This document shows positions 44,801-58,429 of a stretch of DNA of 64,000 bases, in pieces; the first letter of the stretch is position 1, and every line of letters starts with the position of its first letter. The position numbers and the translations under genes were made by a program. The notes below the pieces were generated by a model. That model ran no database searches. It had not been told where the DNA came from and saw nothing but the letters and a program-made list of their open reading frames with translations. This DNA is from Halichondria panicea (Eukaryota > Porifera > Demospongiae > Suberitida > Halichondriidae), in assembly GCF_963675165.1 (NCBI RefSeq), contig NC_087380.1, positions 636,303 to 700,302 of the forward strand, written 5' to 3'.

Positions 44801-47040
44801 GAACCACAGTTGACAGCTAAACGACAAAAATAAATTTGTATTTGATATTGATGGTCATACTCACGATTACACACAGGTTCTGACCCAGTCCAGTCTCTAT
44901 TAGCCTGACAAGTCCTGGTCATATCTCCAGTCAGAGTGTAGCCAGTGTCACAGGTGTAGGTAGCAGTGCCTTGGTAGGTGGTCCCTGTTGTAGTGACTCT
45001 TCCATTGATAGGATCATCTAATGATCCACAGCTACCTACTGTAAGGAACAACATTACACGTGTACAATGTGCCTATTAAACTTCTAACCTGTACAAGTTG
45101 GACTACCACCATCAGACCACCCACTGGCAGTACAGGTCCTTGGTATACCTCCACTGAATTCATACCCAGAGATACAGCTGTAGGTAACCGTGGAACCCAC
45201 AGCTCTGGGAATGGTGGGGTCGCTGTAGGTCACCACTCCATTGGCCGTTAGTTGGACGTTGGGGCAAATCACTGAATAGAAATAGCATTTAGTTATATAA
45301 CTCATAAAGTCGTCAGTTTGAGTACATACGTGTACAAGTGAGGGATGTTCCACTCCATGATCTGTTAGACTGACAGGTCCTAGTGCCTCCACCAGTAGAT
45401 ACTCTATACCCTCCATCACAGCTGTGTGTAGCAATGGTTCCCTCAAGGTGTGGTGAGGTGCTAGAGCCGTAGCTGATCACTCCATTGAACAGTGAAGGAA
45501 GGTCATCACAGAGAGCTGTGGGAAATAGTCTGATACAATATCTTCAGTGTTGTGTTGTGTCTTACCTCTACACACTGGTGCTGTACTCCAGCTCCCACTA
45601 GCAAGACAAGATATCGTGGCTGATCCTGACCTTTGGTACCCAGTGTTACAGGTGTAGGCGGTCGTCTCTCCGAATGTTGTACCAGTAGAAGTCCTGCCAC
45701 TATTGGTAACAGTGGGAGGGTTGCCACAGGAGACAGCTGAATGGGAGAGGAGGGAGGTGTCAGTCATAGTGAAACATTTAATCACATGCATACGTTCACA
45801 AACTGGTGCAGCTGGACTCCACACTCCATCACTTAGTGTAGTTGCTCCACAAGTTCTGCTCTCACTACCAACACGGACGTATCCAGTGTTACAGGTGTAG
45901 GTAGCAGTCATCATGAAGGTGGTTCCAGAAGATGCCTCTACTACTCCATTGGGAATAGTTAGTGGTCCACAGTCAACAGCTGTGGGGAGATGCTTGATCA
46001 CCATTACTTCCAACCCACCATTGCTAACTCACGTGGACAAGTTGGTGCCACTCCTGACCACTGACCAGTAGCTTGACACTGTCTAGTAGCACTACCAGTG
46101 AGGACGTAGCCAGTATCACAGCTGTATGCAGCAAATCTAAGGTAATCCCGACTAGGGGTGGACACACCTCCATTGGTAGGGGAGGTTAGGACAGGGCAGG
46201 TGACGACTGTGTTGGGGAAAATAAACACACACTAACTACTTACTAGTTCTGATGGTCTTACTTGTACAAATAACTGTAGGTGGTGATGGAGACCAGGTAC
46301 CAGCACTAGTATCACTCCCACCCCCACAAGTTATCTGCAGAGCTGTTCCACTGGTGATGGTTGGTGTGTACCCAGTGACACAGCTGTAGGTGGCCATGTT
46401 GTTGACTGGGTTGTATGAGATCCTTCCATTAGTGTCAGTGAGGGGACTCAGTGTGGGGCAGGGAGCTGTGGGGGGTGGGGGTTAGTATTGGACATAGACA
46501 ATATAGTCAGCACTCACTGAAGGTGACACACAGCCTCTCATTGGTGGTAGTCCTCACACAGCAGTGTTCTCCATCAGGACTGAAGTGTGTGGGACCACGA
46601 TACAGAGCAACGCCAACATTAGGAATATCTCTGATGAACACTTCGTCCTCAACTGCCAACACTCTACTTTCTCCAAATTGCAATGCACTCCCATCGGGGA
46701 ACAGCCACAATACACTATCAGTGTCTACGGTGTAGCAAATCCAGGGGCGTGGATTACCAGTAGCTCCTGATCCAACATCAGAGAATGAGATGATCTCTCC
46801 AGTGTCGTCAGTGCCAACGGGCTCATTGGATGCTGCCAGTCGAGCTGAGTAGTGCATGTGTGTTTATCCTAATACTAGTTCACCAACTCAAGAGACTGAC
46901 GACATGCAGGATCTCTAGAGTAATGTACAAGTAGCTTCAGAAACTACACACAATAACTCACTCAGTGTTTGTGCATGTACCCATCCAACAGACACCGTCA
47001 GTCCTAGTAGTAGGCTTAGAGCAAGTCTTGAGAAGGCCAT
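41870..47040 (-). CDS. Receptor unit F: intact CCP/Ig receptor with 12 CCPs
   Basis: Exons in transcript order: signal 46962-47040 (MAFSRLALSLLLGLTVSVG, then WVHAQTLS); N-domain 46518-46844; CCPs 46262-46465, 46033-46206, 45794-45979, 45566-45736, 45330-45515, 45089-45271, 44865-45038, 44640-44816, 44410-44589, 44187-44363, 43959-44132 and 43716-43895; Ig 42927-43199; membrane-proximal/TM 42180-42753; tail 41870-42047. The exons I translated are open and phase-compatible. The signal peptide differs from those of the other units. The membrane-proximal domain is a hybrid: ARLMEQWVENDP as in C, then NTCPVVI as in B, E and G. The tail reads SPDYEGL instead of SHDYEGL. A CCP remnant without its first half lies near 43380-43425. 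This is the longest unit whose exons all look intact. Confidence 0.85.
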
Positions 47041-47584
47041 ACCTAGCTAGCTAACAATTATAGCTGGCCTTTCCAAGCTAATAGCTTCTTTGCAATAATG
47101 GGCGTGGCTGGCAGGAGGACAGTGACTAGGCCTATTATAATTAGCGCTTTTTACTTTGGCAACCCTCACCTAAATTTTGTCAAAACAATAAAGTGGCAAT
47201 AAGGCCACCTCAATTAAGTCATTATTGCTGATGTCAGCTATTATTTGAGGTCAAAGTCCTTTTTTTGGCTGACATTGCATTATTTCACCATGTGCCATGT
47301 TGCAAGTTGCATTGTGCACCAAAAAGCCAGTGTGTAAAAAAATTAAACTATTTTTATGTAATTATTGTTCAGACTCCGTCCTTTTGTGTATTTTCGTCAG
47401 TTAAAAAAACAGGATATGACATCATCAAATAATGGGATAATGGGTAATGAAGACCTCCCTCCCTCATCGGGTCGAGCTAGTATTCTCATGAAACAAGTAT
47501 GCAACTAACAGTGGCCTAAAACTACAATACGACTACATGAAACAGTGACACATACATTGATTAACTAGACTGTTGTTATAGTGT
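47041..47584. other. Upstream region of unit F / downstream of unit G
   Basis: About 540 bp holding the presumed promoter of F and the 3' flank of G. It has only about 50 bp of the usual tail spacer (47535-47584) and no UHRF1 shard. A short imperfect inverted repeat around gatgtcagctatt is visible. No other element is recognised. Confidence 0.35.
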
Positions 47585-50500
47585 CTACTTGTTCTCTGTG
47601 TTGCAGTCAGTGGATGCATAAGCTGCACAGGCTGAGAGCTGGTAGTCTGCAGGAGGAGGGGGGCGTGGCTGGTCCACCACCTCATAGGCAGCCTCCTCCT
47701 GTAGTTTGCTCAATCCCTCGTAATCATGGGAGGGGAGATGACTCATCACCACTGGGGGTAGTCTGAACGAAATAGAATAATAAATTACATTAACTCACAT
47801 GTACATAATTATAATTATTCTAGTATAAGGGCAAAAGCTCTCTATATACAACCACACTGGTATGTACAGCTACTTCATTCACAGACCATGCACACTAACA
47901 CTCACTGTGTTGGTTGGCTGCCTGTCTTCTCATCACTCATGTCCTTGGATCCATACCTCCGTAGCCTTAGTAACAACAGCACCACTATTACGATCAGTAC
48001 TAGCACAGCAATGGCCAAGACTCCAGCAACCACCCCACCAGCCACTGCACCAACATTGACCACTACACTCTCTGTGGGTGAGGTAGTAGCAGTTGTCCGA
48101 TTAGTAATATCCTCAGGGCACTCTGGACTGTCTCTGTCAGTGATCACCACAGGGCAAGTGTTTGTCAAACCAAGTCGGGTACTTTGTACGATGATGCTTG
48201 AAGTGTCGCTGATCCATCGTTCAATTAAAGAAATCAGTTCCACAGCAGATACACTCTCTGTTCCAGTCAGCACAGCTCTGTAGGTCACATGACTAGAAGA
48301 GCCATCGAAACAATTGATGAACTCGTCAGTGAGAAGGGAGGGGCTGAACCCACAAGCACACAATCCTTCAACACCTTGAGATAGTCTGGTAGTGATGTCA
48401 CTGGCTATGGCACTTCTTCCTGACTCAATGTACACCTCACAGTTTGTTATTCCATCCAGACGGAGTTGAATGTTGAGTGCTGGATGTAAAGGAATAATAA
48501 ACTGTTTGTACACCAAAAGAGATCGAATTGATGATCCAAATTGTTGCACTGAAGTTTTTATTTTCACTTGTTATGGTTTAAGAACAAATGTCAGGACCCC
48601 CCTCCCCCCCATGGCCACTTACTCCTGAATTCTCCAGTCAGGGAAAAAAGGGAGAGACTCTTACACACACTCAAAAGAACAAAAGGCAGATGCTATAATA
48701 CATGCAGTGGGAGTTTACTTGTACAAAGAATTCAAACAACATTGCCAGTTTATATATTCTCGGACCATGTAAAATAGAATCAAGATGCTTAGAAAAATAA
48801 CAACATAATGACACTGACATAGATAACAACTTACTCCTGAACTCAATGGTGTAGTGAGCAGCTACAGTGTGTTCCCCCTCAAGCTGACTGGAGGTGAGGA
48901 TGACCTGACAGCTGTACTGACCAGCGTCTGACAAGTATAGAGAGTGTCAAAGTTGAGGGTTGCTGTGCTGGTCATGAGTGACCCTCCCTCCCTCGTCCAC
49001 TGGTAGGAGAGGGTGGGTTGTAGAGAGGCCCCTCCACTCAGGGAACAAGTGAGGGAGAAACTCTGACCAGCCATTGAAACACCACTGGGGCTGATCACCA
49101 CTTGTATGGCTGGAAGGAAGAGAGTGCATGGGTGTATAAAGAAAAGAATATAATTATTATTAAGCTATGTCAACAATAACTTTCACTATATAATTATGAC
49201 AGCAAGAACAAATTCACTATATATAATATAGCAGGTGCTGTGATAAACAGCCAATAGCTTGCGTATTTATTGCAAAAGGGGAGAACAGGACTGGTGGTAA
49301 CAGGTTATACTGTTTCTGTAATACTGAAATATGCAGGCAGGAATAGTTGTGCACAGAACGTCTCCACGGTAACTCCATCGTCCACTGGAACTCGGCAGCA
49401 ATATTCACCAGTTGCAGTGGTGATGAGGTTGAGGCGTATGAACCCGACACCAGTGTCAGTGTAGAAGTCAGAGTCTCCACGTGTTGAAGGGACAACAGTG
49501 CCATTGGGAGTAAGCCACACAGCATTAGAGGTCTCGTTACAGCATTGTTGGTGATCAGTCCTGCACACCAGTCCTCTCCCCCCCTCTCCAATGGTGTCAA
49601 GCTGCACTCGAGAATTAGCCTCAGCTATTGTAAACCCTTGATGTTGAAGGAACACTCCTGCAATAAATAATGGCATCAACACACATTAGTATAACACATG
49701 TGTGGGAACTGACTCTGACAGAATGGCTCAGCCTCAGTCCAGTTACGGTCTGATCCACATGTTCTTACACTGCTCCCGATCACCATCAGCTCCATCATCA
49801 TCCCACAAGAGTATAAGTGGCAGTATTCTCATCAGTACGTGGAGGAGAGGACATGTCGTAGCATCACCAGAGAGCACAAACGTGTCACTACAGGTATGGG
49901 TATAGCCACAGTATACCCACTGGAATAAGAGAGGTGTCGCAGGACAGCTTGCTGTAAGAGAAGTCATGTACACTAAAGGGACAAGCAATAAAGGAAGATA
50001 CCTTGACAGACAATGTCTCCTCCACTCCAGGTAATGTCTGATTGACATGTTCTTGTTCTGGGACCAAAGATGTCGTACCCAGTGCCACAGGTGTAGGTGG
50101 CCACTGTCCCCGCTGGTCTTGGGGAGAACATCGTATCATAGCTAATCACTCCATTAGCAAGTGAGGGAAGATCCTGACAAACAGCTGTACAAGACAGATA
50201 AATTATAATATTTAATTAAAAACTATTGACTCACGAGAGCATATTGGAGGTGTGCCCCAGGATTTATCGGCCATACAAGTCAGAGTGGAGCTTCCTGATA
50301 GATCAGAGTGAAGCTCCCAGTACACGTGTAAGTGGCCGTCCCTCCAAATGTAGTTGCAGAAAATTGTCTCATTCCATTTGAGATCACCGGAGGATTGCCA
50401 CAGTCCACAACTGAAAATATAAATCATCATATCAATACTTTAAAGGACCAATACAACTCACTTTGACAAGTGATGACACTTCCACTCCATGCTCTGTCAG

Positions 50501-51158
50501 ACCGACACACCCGATCAGGTCCACTGGATGGTAGGTACCCAGTGACAGCACAGCTGTGTGTAGCCATGGCTCCCTGCAGTCTGGGGGTGCCGGGATGCTG
50601 GATTGTAGTTAATCATCACGTTGCCGGTTGGGGACAGGGAGGTTATACAGAAGACTGTAAAGAAATAGACACATGTATGTATGACAGTGACCCAAACAAC
50701 AGACCTGTACAATTAGGAGTGGTAGTAACATCACTCCATCCACTGGTAGTACACATCCTGACTGCTGTCCCACTGAGGTGATAGCCAGCTGTGCAACTGT
50801 AGGTAGCCGTGGAGGCTGTTGCTCGGGGGATAATGGAGTCACTGTATTGAATGACTCCATTTGTTGGATTAGGGAGGGTTGGGCAAATTGCTGTGTAAGA
50901 GAGAAAGACATAATATATTATACACAATGCTTATGAGTTGTGTGACAATCTCACATTCACAAGTTGGATCACTGCCACTCCACACTCCATTGGTTAGACA
51001 GCTCCGTAGTCATGGTAGCACTAGTGGTACCAACAATCCTGTACCCAGTGACACAGGTGTAGGTGGCCACAGTGCCAGGTGGTCTGAGGTTACTAGTTCC
51101 ACCATTGTAGGATAGGATATATCTGAATTAGCTCGATTACCGAGGTCCTCACAAGTCA
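47585..51158 (-). pseudogene. Receptor unit G: decayed, with V-Ig borrowed from phosphatase-type ectodomain
   Basis: Exons in transcript order: CCPs 50955-51158, 50705-50890, 50462-50654, 50235-50410 and 50002-50184; a chimeric CCP 49714-49951; V-type Ig about 49323-49657; Ig 48835-49109; membrane-proximal/TM 47906-48479 (open); tail 47585-47762. The V-Ig and flanking CCPs closely match the phosphatase ectodomain at 38900-39730, yet here they are joined to an Ig-TM-ITAM-like tail. Lesions: 2-bp insertion in the Ig near 48936, about 5 extra bases near 50295 and a fusion of two half CCP exons. No proper signal exon remains (see 51336-51374). The tail still has DYEGL and AYEVV. Confidence 0.7.
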
Positions 51159-51335
51159 CTATACAGGGAATGAATGACATAATACAATAATAGGTACCAT
51201 AATTATATCTATACCTACTAGATCTAGATAACACCAGTTAAGTTAGCACAAGATTAAAGATCTAGAGCAAACCTACATCTATCATGATAGATCTATATCG
51301 ATACAACTCACTCAATAATTCCTGCATGCATATCA
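51159..51335. other. Short non-coding stretch
   Basis: AT-rich sequence with several agatctat motifs between the first CCP of unit G and its signal-exon remnant. The N-domain exon expected here is missing. Confidence 0.4.
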
Positions 51336-51374
51336 ACTCACCCAAAGGCTGTCCATACACTATAGGGAAGCACT
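51336..51374 (-). pseudogene. Signal-exon remnant fused to UHRF1 last exon
   Basis: The 3' end of a signal exon (VYGQPL followed by GTGAGT) is joined to the stop region of a UHRF1-like last exon at about 51375-51381, deleting the promoter and the hydrophobic core. An ATG within the fused sequence would give [14 protein letters not shown], which is a poor signal peptide. Confidence 0.6.
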
Positions 51375-51380
51375 TCATTG

Positions 51381-51881
51381 TCATCTCCCTCCATTGTATC
51401 CAGGGAACAGGTCCAATAGTACTGCCTGTAGGGACTTGTTGACTGTCATGGCATAGTCCTTGCCCAGGTCATGACGACAGTTGGGGCAGCTGTACACATC
51501 CACCTTGAAGGAACGACTCAGACACGTCTAGTGTGTGGGTGTGTGGGTGTGTGTGTGGGGGGGGTCAGTGAGGGACGCAGTGGGATAGTGTACACTTGCA
51601 TAAGATACTTAAAGCAAAACCATGCAGTTTACTGGATGCACAATAATTATAGAAATTGATGCATTTAATTAAAAAAAGGTCTATGAAACTAAAATTATTA
51701 TGAAGCCACACATATACAATGTGTATGTACATGACACAGTACATTAGTGATCTCTAGTCAGTGGTTTCTCCCTACCTTACAGATGTTGTGGCTGCAGGTG
51801 GTATATAGTGATGGGCTGGTAGACCACCTCCTGACACACGATGCAGTTGAATGTCTCCTGGATACGACTCAGCAGACCAGC
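51381..51881 (-). pseudogene. UHRF1-like 3' shard between units G and H
   Basis: Last exon 51381-51527 and RING exon 51776-51881. The RING exon keeps the first cysteine (NCIVC) but has about four extra bases (tata near 51803), giving a frameshift. A TG tract lies between the exons, as in the other copies. Confidence 0.75.
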
Positions 51882-52541
51882 CTTAGGGAGGGAAACAAAG
51901 AAACCATAACATTGTGTACATGCAGTATACAGTACTCTACAGTACATGCAGTGCAGTACAATACCTTTACCATCCAGTATTAAAATAAATAGTACTAATT
52001 GCTATTGTTTTGATCACATTGTAAGTGCACAAACTCATTCAAAAATATGCTTTAATGTCAAATGTCTATCGTTCACTGGTATATATATATAGTGGTTGAC
52101 ATGGGAACAGCAGGACAGGTGTTCGTACAGTGGCTCTGCATGTATGGGGAATGGGAATGGGAACAATATGTCTATAAAATGCTCTCACCTGTTTCTGGTG
52201 TGAGGAATCCGTGCCGTATCATAAACTTGAGACACACAAGAGCACTGTTGGGTTTGAAGTGGCCATTGAATAGCTATACATGCATAGCCACAGCAATAGC
52301 CACATTGACAATCAAGGACACCAGCAAGTAAAAAGATACCTTTCATATGACATGTTTTGTGAGCACACTGAATAATTAATTTCAGCCGCAAATTCTTGTA
52401 ATTATGAACATTGATCAAAGCTAACAGGAAATGAACGGATGATTTTTGCCTATAATTTAATTTAATTTAGATCTAACAACTTGCTAAATAACATGAAACA
52501 GTGACACATTGACAAACTAGACAGCTGTGTTTTTATAGTGT
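51882..52541 (-). other. 3' spacer of unit H
   Basis: Copy of the post-tail spacer, nearly identical to 2701-3204. As in A, the AATAAA seen in other units is not at the expected place. Confidence 0.4.
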
Positions 52542-55500
52542 CTACTTGTTCTCTGTGTTGAAGTCAGTGGGTGCATAAGCTGCACAGGCTGAGAGCTGGT
52601 AGTCTGCAGGAGGAGGGGGGCGTGGCTGGTCCACCACCTCATAGGTAGCCTCCTCTTGTAGTCTGCTCAACCCCTCGTAATCATGGGAGGGGAGATGACT
52701 CATCACCACTGGGGGTAATCTGCACACGAAATAGAAGAATGGAATCCATTAACAGAGACTACATGAAAAATAAATATTAAGCACATAACAAAAGCTCTCT
52801 ACAATCATACCGGTACACGTAGTTATGACAGCTACTTCCTTCACACACTAACACTCACTGTGTTGGTTGGCTGCCTGTCTTCTCATCACTCATGTCCTTG
52901 GATCCATACCTCTGTTGCCTTAGTAACAACAGCACCACTATTACAATCAGTACTAGCACAGCAATAGCCAAGACTCCAGCAACCACCCAACCAGCCACTG
53001 TCAATGGACCAACATTGACCACTACACTCTCTGTGGGTGACGTAGTAGCAGTTGTCCGATTAGTGATGTCCTCAGGGCACTCTGGACTATTGAGGTTAGC
53101 AATGACAATCGGACAACTGTTAGTTACACTGAGGCCTGCACTCTGCACCACAACGATTGGATCATTCTCAACCCACTGTTTCATTAGCCTAGACAGTTGT
53201 ATGGTGGATACACTCTCTGTTCCAGTGACCACAGCTCTGTAGGTCACATGACTAGAGGACCCTTCAAAACAATTGATAAACTCGTCAGTGAGAAGGGAGG
53301 GGCTGAACCCACAAGCACACAATCCTTCAACACCTTGAGATAATCTGGTAGTGATGCCACTGGCTTTGGTAGTTCTTCCTGACTCAATGTACACCTCACA
53401 GTTTGTTATTCCATCCAGACGAAGTTGAATGTTGAGTGCTATAAAACAAAAATAAACTGTTACCAAAAAAACGAGTGTTGCAAGCGTGCGCTTGCTAATG
53501 CCTCTCGCCATGTTATGCTTTCGCTCAAAAAGTATTAGTGTTATAGTAGTTTCTATAATGAATTTTATATTAAAGATCTGTAGTTCAATGTATATAATAT
53601 CTAAGAAGAAAAGACCTGTGTACATGCATATTGTTATCTATATTTTGTTATATGGTAGTGTTTTGTGGCTTACCAGGCCCTCAAGAAAAATATGATTCTG
53701 CCAGGAGGATATCTGGATCTGGATCTTGGATATTATTTTCTCACACATGGGGAATGAGCGCGCATGCGCATTACATCCAAAGGAATAATTAAAGGGTGTG
53801 TCCAAAGAGATCAATTTCACAAGCATAAATGGCTACGTACTGCTAGCTAGCTGTTTTAACAGATATTTTCTGAGTCTTGTAGCTAACAAAAAGCTAGCGC
53901 TTTAGTGCAAGGCTAACTCATATGTTGAATAGAAAGTTTGTGCGGACAGATGATGCTATGAAAGATTCTGAAGAGACTGCAACAGCCTTCAATGTGAGTC
54001 AAACTAGCCATAACTTGAGAAAGAAACTTTAGTTTGCTAATCCACGTATCAAAATCCAAGAGAACGTGGCTAGAAGCCTATAGAAGCTGTTAGCTTTCGT
54101 CGCATTGCAACCGTTGAGCAGTTACAGCTGGAACAGACACACAGACACACACACACACACACACAGTCAGCTTTACCATATCCCTCGTGCGGCTACGCCT
54201 CGAGGTATAATGATGTGAATCTGTATCAACACTAGCTATAGTTACACGATCTTTAGTAAGGTTTTACTTTCATGTATGCTTTCAGTGGAATTGTAAAGGT
54301 TTTCCAACTTACTCCTGAACTCAATGGTGTAGTGAGCAGCTACAGTGTGTTCCCCCTCAAGCTGACTGGAGGTGAGGATGACCTGACAGCTGTACTGACC
54401 AGCGTCTGACAAGTAGAGAGTGTCAAAGTTGAGGGTTGCTGTGTTGGTCATGAGTGACCCTCCTTCCCTCGTCCACTGGTAGGAGAGGGTGGGTTGTAGA
54501 GAGGCCCCTCCACTCAGGGAACAAGTGAGGGAGAAACTCTGACCAGCCATTGGAACACCACTGGGGATGATCACCACTTGTATGGCTGGATGGAAGAGAG
54601 TGGGCGTAAACAAAACAATGGTTAATATCTTTCACTATGACAGAATAAACAAATTAAAGCTGCTACAATAACAGTTTGGTAGCAATTAACTTGGTGATTT
54701 TAGCAAGTCACCACAGGGAGAATCGAGATACACAACAAAATGGTTGCAGTTTCTTGTAATGTTTTTCCTATAAAGACATGTGTGGGAACTGACTTTGACA
54801 AAATGGTTCAGCCCCACTCCAGTTACGGTCTGATTGACATGTTCTCATATTGTCTCCACGTAGCAAAGACCCCATCCCACAAGAATAAGTGGCAGTACTC
54901 TCATCAGTGCGTGGAGGAGAGGTCGATGAATAAGCAATGACTCCATTAGTGATGCTGGGTAGGTCCTCACATGTTCCTGTAAGGAAACCATAATTATAGG
55001 AACTTTAATTGAAGATAATAGCTTACCAATACATGTTAGTATTGATCCACTCCACATTCCTCCACTAGCACTGTTAGTACATGTCCTGGTAGCATCACCA
55101 GAGAGCACAAACGTGGCACTACAGGAGTGGGTAGCCACAGTACCCACTGGAATAGGTGAGGTGTCCACGGTGTAAGTGATGTCACCATTTGATAGAGTGA
55201 GAGCAGGACAGCTTGCTGTAAGAGAAGTCATGTACACTAAAGGGACAAGCAATAAAGGAAGATACCTTCACAGACAATGTCTCCTCCACTCCAGGTAGTG
55301 TCTGATTGACATGTTTTTGTTCTGGGACCAAAGATATCGTACCCAGTGCCACAGGTGTAGGTGGCCACTGTCCCCCCTGGTCTTGGGGAGAACATCGTAT
55401 CATAGCTAACCACTCCATTAGAAGGTGAGGGAAGATCCTGACAAATAGCTGCATGAATACAATATACAGATATGATATTTAAAGATTATTAACTCACGAG

Positions 55501-58385
55501 AGCATATTGGAGGTGTGCCCCAGAGTCCACTAGCCATACAAGTCAGGGTTGAATTCCCAGATAACACAAAGTTGTCTTGACAAGAATAAGTGACAGTCTG
55601 TCCAAATGTTGTCGGAGGGAATGTTCTGGTGCTACTGGCAACCATAGGAGGGACACCACAGTCCACAACTGGTGAGAGTAAATTAGCGTAGATTATCATA
55701 ATTATTGAACTCACTTGGACAAGTAATGCTCATTCCACTCCACTTTCCACTGATCCCACAATCTCTATCAGGTCCACTGGACACTCTGTATCCCTCATCA
55801 CAGCTGTATGTAGCCACGGCTCCGTCTAGTCTGGGGGTGGTGTCTGGACTGTAGCTGATCACTCCATTGTCTGGTACAGTAAGGATATCACAGATGGCTG
55901 TAAAGAAGTATAATTATAGAGATAGCATATAAGGATACAAAACAATCTTTACATCTACAGGTTGGTGCAGTTCCATCCCATCCACTGTCACTACATGTCC
56001 TCATTGAGGTACCAATTAGTTCAAAGCCAGCAGTACAGGTGTAGGTAACCATGGAGCCCTCAGCTCTGGGGATGGTGGCGTCACTGTACACAAGTGGTGC
56101 TCCATTGGTTGGTACAGGGAGGTTGGGACAAATCACTGCATACAATAATGAGTGATACGATCAGTATAATGACTGTTACTACATATGAGGAACAGTATTC
56201 TCCACAGTAGCATTTTTTTGCCATTCACCAACCTGTACAGGTAGGAGTACCACCAATTAGCGCACTCCACCCAGTGGTAGCACAAGTCCTTGATAGTGTC
56301 CCACTGAAGTCATACCCAGTCACACAGCTGTAGGTGGCAGTGGAGTCCATAGCTCTGGGGATGGTGGTGTCACTGTACGTCACTCCTCCATTGGTTGGTA
56401 CGCCAAGGTTGGGGCAAATCACTAAATGGAAATAAGTGGATCGTTTTCACTATCAACAGCCATAACAACTAGTGTTCAAGCTGGCGCTGTGCTAATGCCT
56501 CTCGCCATGTTTTTGCTTTCGCTCAAAAGTATTAGAGTGTTATATTAGTTACTTTCTATAATGAATTTTATATTAAAGTTAGCTTATCTATATAAAGTCA
56601 CTGAGAAGAAAAGACTTATTTACATGCATCTATTGTTATTATTTATTGTATTATGTGGCTTACCAGGACCTCAAGAAAGAAGAAAATTGATTCTTCCAGG
56701 ATCTGTAGTTCAGTGTATATAATATCTAAGAAGAAAATACCTGTGTACATGCATATTGTTATCTATATTGTTATATGGTAGTGTTTTGTGGCTTACCAGG
56801 CCCTCAAGACAAAGATGATTCTGCCAGGAGGATCTGGATCTTGGATATTATTAGCCTCGATCCCAGGCCGAGTTTTCGCTTTTATAACGGTTAGGCGAAC
56901 AACTGGGCCTGGTACTAGTTGTCTGCGCATGCGTCAAATTTTCATTGTATATTTGTGGTCGGCAAAAATATTTAATAAATCAATAATAGAAATTTGTACA
57001 CAGAAAATGCACAGAGTGAGTACACAAAAGATGCACATAGGGAGCTGCTTCACACAAAGGCCTGGGGAGTTGCCAGTTGTGCTGCAGCACAATTACAGTG
57101 ACCCAGGGCAACTTCAGGATGATTGAATGCCTTCAAATTACATTTCAAAAAGATTTAGCAGGCTGCTGGACTTCTGTGATTCTAGGCCCCAACTCGTAAC
57201 TCAGTTAAATTTGGCTTGAGAAAACGTAGATTCTCTTGATGTCTCTGAGCTACCCAGCAACGCTCGATACATGAGCAGGTCATACTCCAGTCCTGTGAGT
57301 ATAGGACAATATTAAAAGAAACCAAAGACGGTTAAACCCTTACCTAAAACTGTCCAGTCTCGTCCGTTAGTATAGCCAAGAGGAGTACTGTTGGGATAGC
57401 TGGATATTAGCCATTGCTCCTAGATCCTGTACAGAGAAGTAGACATTTTAAATAATTATGTGTAGATCTATACATATTAAATTTCTCGGTTATAGTGTCA
57501 TTGTCGACGAGCTGATGATGGCAGCACCAAGTTCTCTAGCTCACACTCTTCACTTGATCCACCATATTAATGATGAAACTATATATAGTCTACCTACGTA
57601 CCGGTAGATCTTGCCAAACATGAACAACACTTGATAGCATAGCCATAGGGCCCACACAAAAATATCTGACCTTAACAAGCTTGACAAAGCTTTATACCTC
57701 TTCCCTTGTTGTTCAGTCTTCAGAATAAGCTTCAGAGAAGAGAGAAGCTTCAACTAAGAGCCATTCCAATCGATTCCAATAATGATAAAACGGGAACTGA
57801 CTTCTAGTACACGATAGTACACGAATATAAATGTCACGAAAGTGAACGAGAATATCCATTCGTCAGAATCTGACGAACGACTGACGCATGCGCAGACAAC
57901 TAGTACCAGGCCCAGTTGTTCGCCTAACCGTTATAAAAGCGAAAACTCGGCCTGGGATCGAGGCTAGGATATTATTTCTCCCACATGGGGAATGAGCGCG
58001 CATGCGCATTACATCCACAGGAATAATTAAAGGGTGTGTCCAAAGAGATCAATTTTCACAAAATTAATGGCTGCTGCTAGCTAGCTGTTTTAACAGATAT
58101 TTTCTGAGTATTGTAGCTAACAAAAAGCTAGCGCTTTAGTGCAAGGCTAACTCATATGTTGAATAGAAAGTTTGTGCGGACAGATGATGCTATGAAAGAT
58201 TCTGAAGAGACTGCAACAGACTTCAATGTGAGTCAAACTAGCCATAACTCGAGAAAGAAGCTTTAGTTTGCTAATCCACGAATCAAAATCCAAGAGAACG
58301 TGGCTAGAAGCCTATAGAAGCTGTTAGCTTTCGTCGCATTGCAACCGTTGAGCAGTTACAGCTGGAACAGACACACACACAGACA

Positions 58386-58429
<44 letters not shown>

